From Gammaproteobacteria bacterium (lineage in GTDB: Bacteria > Pseudomonadota > Gammaproteobacteria > Halothiobacillales > Halothiobacillaceae), in assembly GCA_029335925.2 (NCBI GenBank), contig JARJMX020000080.1:1-6083 (forward strand): a stretch of DNA of 6,083 nucleotides, in the 5' to 3' direction. Position 1 is the first letter of the stretch, and every line of letters begins with the position of its first letter. The notes beneath the pieces are model-generated. The model saw only the letters and a program-made list of their open reading frames with translations. It was not told the origin of the DNA and did not search any database. The translations under genes were made by a program, and so were the position numbers. Below are positions 5,304 to 6,083 of the stretch, piece by piece.

Positions 5304-6083
5304 GCCTTACCCGCGACTACCTCGAGCGCATCCTCACCGCCCGCGTCTACGACGTGGCGATCGAGAGCCCGCTCGATGCCATGCCGTTGCTCTCCGCGCG
5401 TCTGGGTAAGCCTGTGCTGCTCAAGCGCGAGGACCTGCAGCCGGTGTTCTCGTTCAAACTGCGCGGGGCCTACAACAAGATCCACCACCTGCACACCCGC
5501 AGCGAACTCGGAGCAGGGGTGATCGCCGCCAGCGCGGGCAATCACGCCCAAGGCGTAGCCCTGGCCGCCGAGCGTCTGGGCCTTAGGGCGGTGATCGTCA
5601 TGCCCGCCACCACCCCAGCGATTAAGGTTAACGCCGTGCGTCGGCGCGGCGCCGAGGTGGTGTTACACGGCGATGCCTACGACGAGGCCTATGCTTATGC
5701 CTGCAGCCTCGCCAAGCAGGAGGGACTGACTTTTATCCACCCCTACGACGACCCCGAGGTGATCGCCGGGCAAGGCACCATCGGCATGGAGATCCTGCGC
5801 CAGCACCCGGACCCCATCGAGGCGGTGTTTGTGCCGGTCGGCGGCGGCGGCCTGATTGCCGGGATCGCCGCCTACCTCAAGCACCTGCGCCCGACCACCC
5901 GCATCATCGGCGTTGAGCCGGAGGATGCGGCCTGCATGCATGCGGCCCTGGCTGCGGGCACGCGGGTGGTGCTGCCGCAGGTTGGCCTGTTCGCCGACGG
6001 CGTGGCTGTGCGGCAGGCCGGGGAAGAAACCTTCCGCATCGCGCGCGAGTGTGTGGACGAGGTGATCCTGGTCAGCACCGACG
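5300..6083 (+). CDS. ilvA: Threonine deaminase (threonine ammonia-lyase, biosynthetic), N-terminal 261 codons
   Basis: The frame opens at ATG 5300, overlapping the EVE stop as ATGA, and runs off the window without a stop. The enzyme uses pyridoxal phosphate to convert threonine to 2-oxobutanoate and ammonia, the first committed step to isoleucine. Fold-type II motifs are complete: KREDLQPVFSFKLRGAYNK (residues 42-60) with the PLP lysine K53, SAGNHAQG (78-85), and the phosphate-binding VGGGGLIAG (180-188). VIAGQGT (154-160), VEPEDA (205-210) and GLFADGVAV (229-237) closely resemble E. coli IlvA and favour the biosynthetic over the catabolic (TdcB) form. The ACT-like domains that carry isoleucine feedback lie beyond the window, so allosteric control cannot be judged. 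No strong ribosome site sits at normal spacing (GAGG at 5283-5286 is about 13 nt away), which suggests coupling to EVE translation. Confidence 0.93.
   Translation, partial: MSLTRDYLERILTARVYDVAIESPLDAMPLLSARLGKPVLLKREDLQPVFSFKLRGAYNKIHHLHTRSELGAGVIAASAGNHAQGVALAAERLGLRAVIVMPATTPAIKVNAVRRRGAEVVLHGDAYDEAYAYACSLAKQEGLTFIHPYDDPEVIAGQGTIGMEILRQHPDPIEAVFVPVGGGGLIAGIAAYLKHLRPTTRIIGVEPEDAACMHAALAAGTRVVLPQVGLFADGVAVRQAGEETFRIARECVDEVILVSTD

Overview
The window is ordinary chromosomal housekeeping DNA from a GC-rich gammaproteobacterium. The gene set and order (a flavin hydroxylase gene, ubiH, pepP and ygfB on the minus strand, then a small coiled-coil gene, zapA, 6S RNA and 5-formyl-THF cyclo-ligase on the plus strand) match the well-known pepP/ubiH–zapA–ssrS–fau neighbourhood of this class. 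The high GC, tight packing and an adjacent EVE-domain gene plus ilvA suggest a Pseudomonas-like or Chromatiales-like lineage rather than an enteric one. That placement is an inference and the genus cannot be read from the sequence.

Minus-strand block (3318 down to 1): ygfB, pepP, ubiH and the first 73 codons of a second UbiH/UbiI-type hydroxylase. Spacing is 19 bp, then an 8-bp overlap, then 4 bp, so this looks like one operon. The two hydroxylases belong to aerobic ubiquinone synthesis. PepP trims Xaa-Pro N-termini, and YgfB is a small acidic UPF0149 protein.

Divergent control region (3319-3478): 160 bp without a gene, holding candidate promoters for both blocks. Each first gene has a clear Shine-Dalgarno that fixes its start.

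Plus-strand block (3479-6083): a 73-residue coiled-coil protein of the ZapB-like TIGR02449 type, overlapped by zapA (FtsZ ring assembly), then the 6S RNA gene ssrS, fau (folate salvage), an EVE-domain protein and the first 261 codons of ilvA (threonine deaminase). The EVE gene and ilvA overlap by ATGA. The 6S RNA ends about 9 bp before the fau start, so the closing stem of the RNA contains the only recognisable fau Shine-Dalgarno.

I see no mobile element, CRISPR array, tRNA, rRNA, pseudogene or convincing terminator, and no undescribed system. The observations most worth checking are the 6S-stem/fau-SD overlap and the coupled EVE-ilvA pair.
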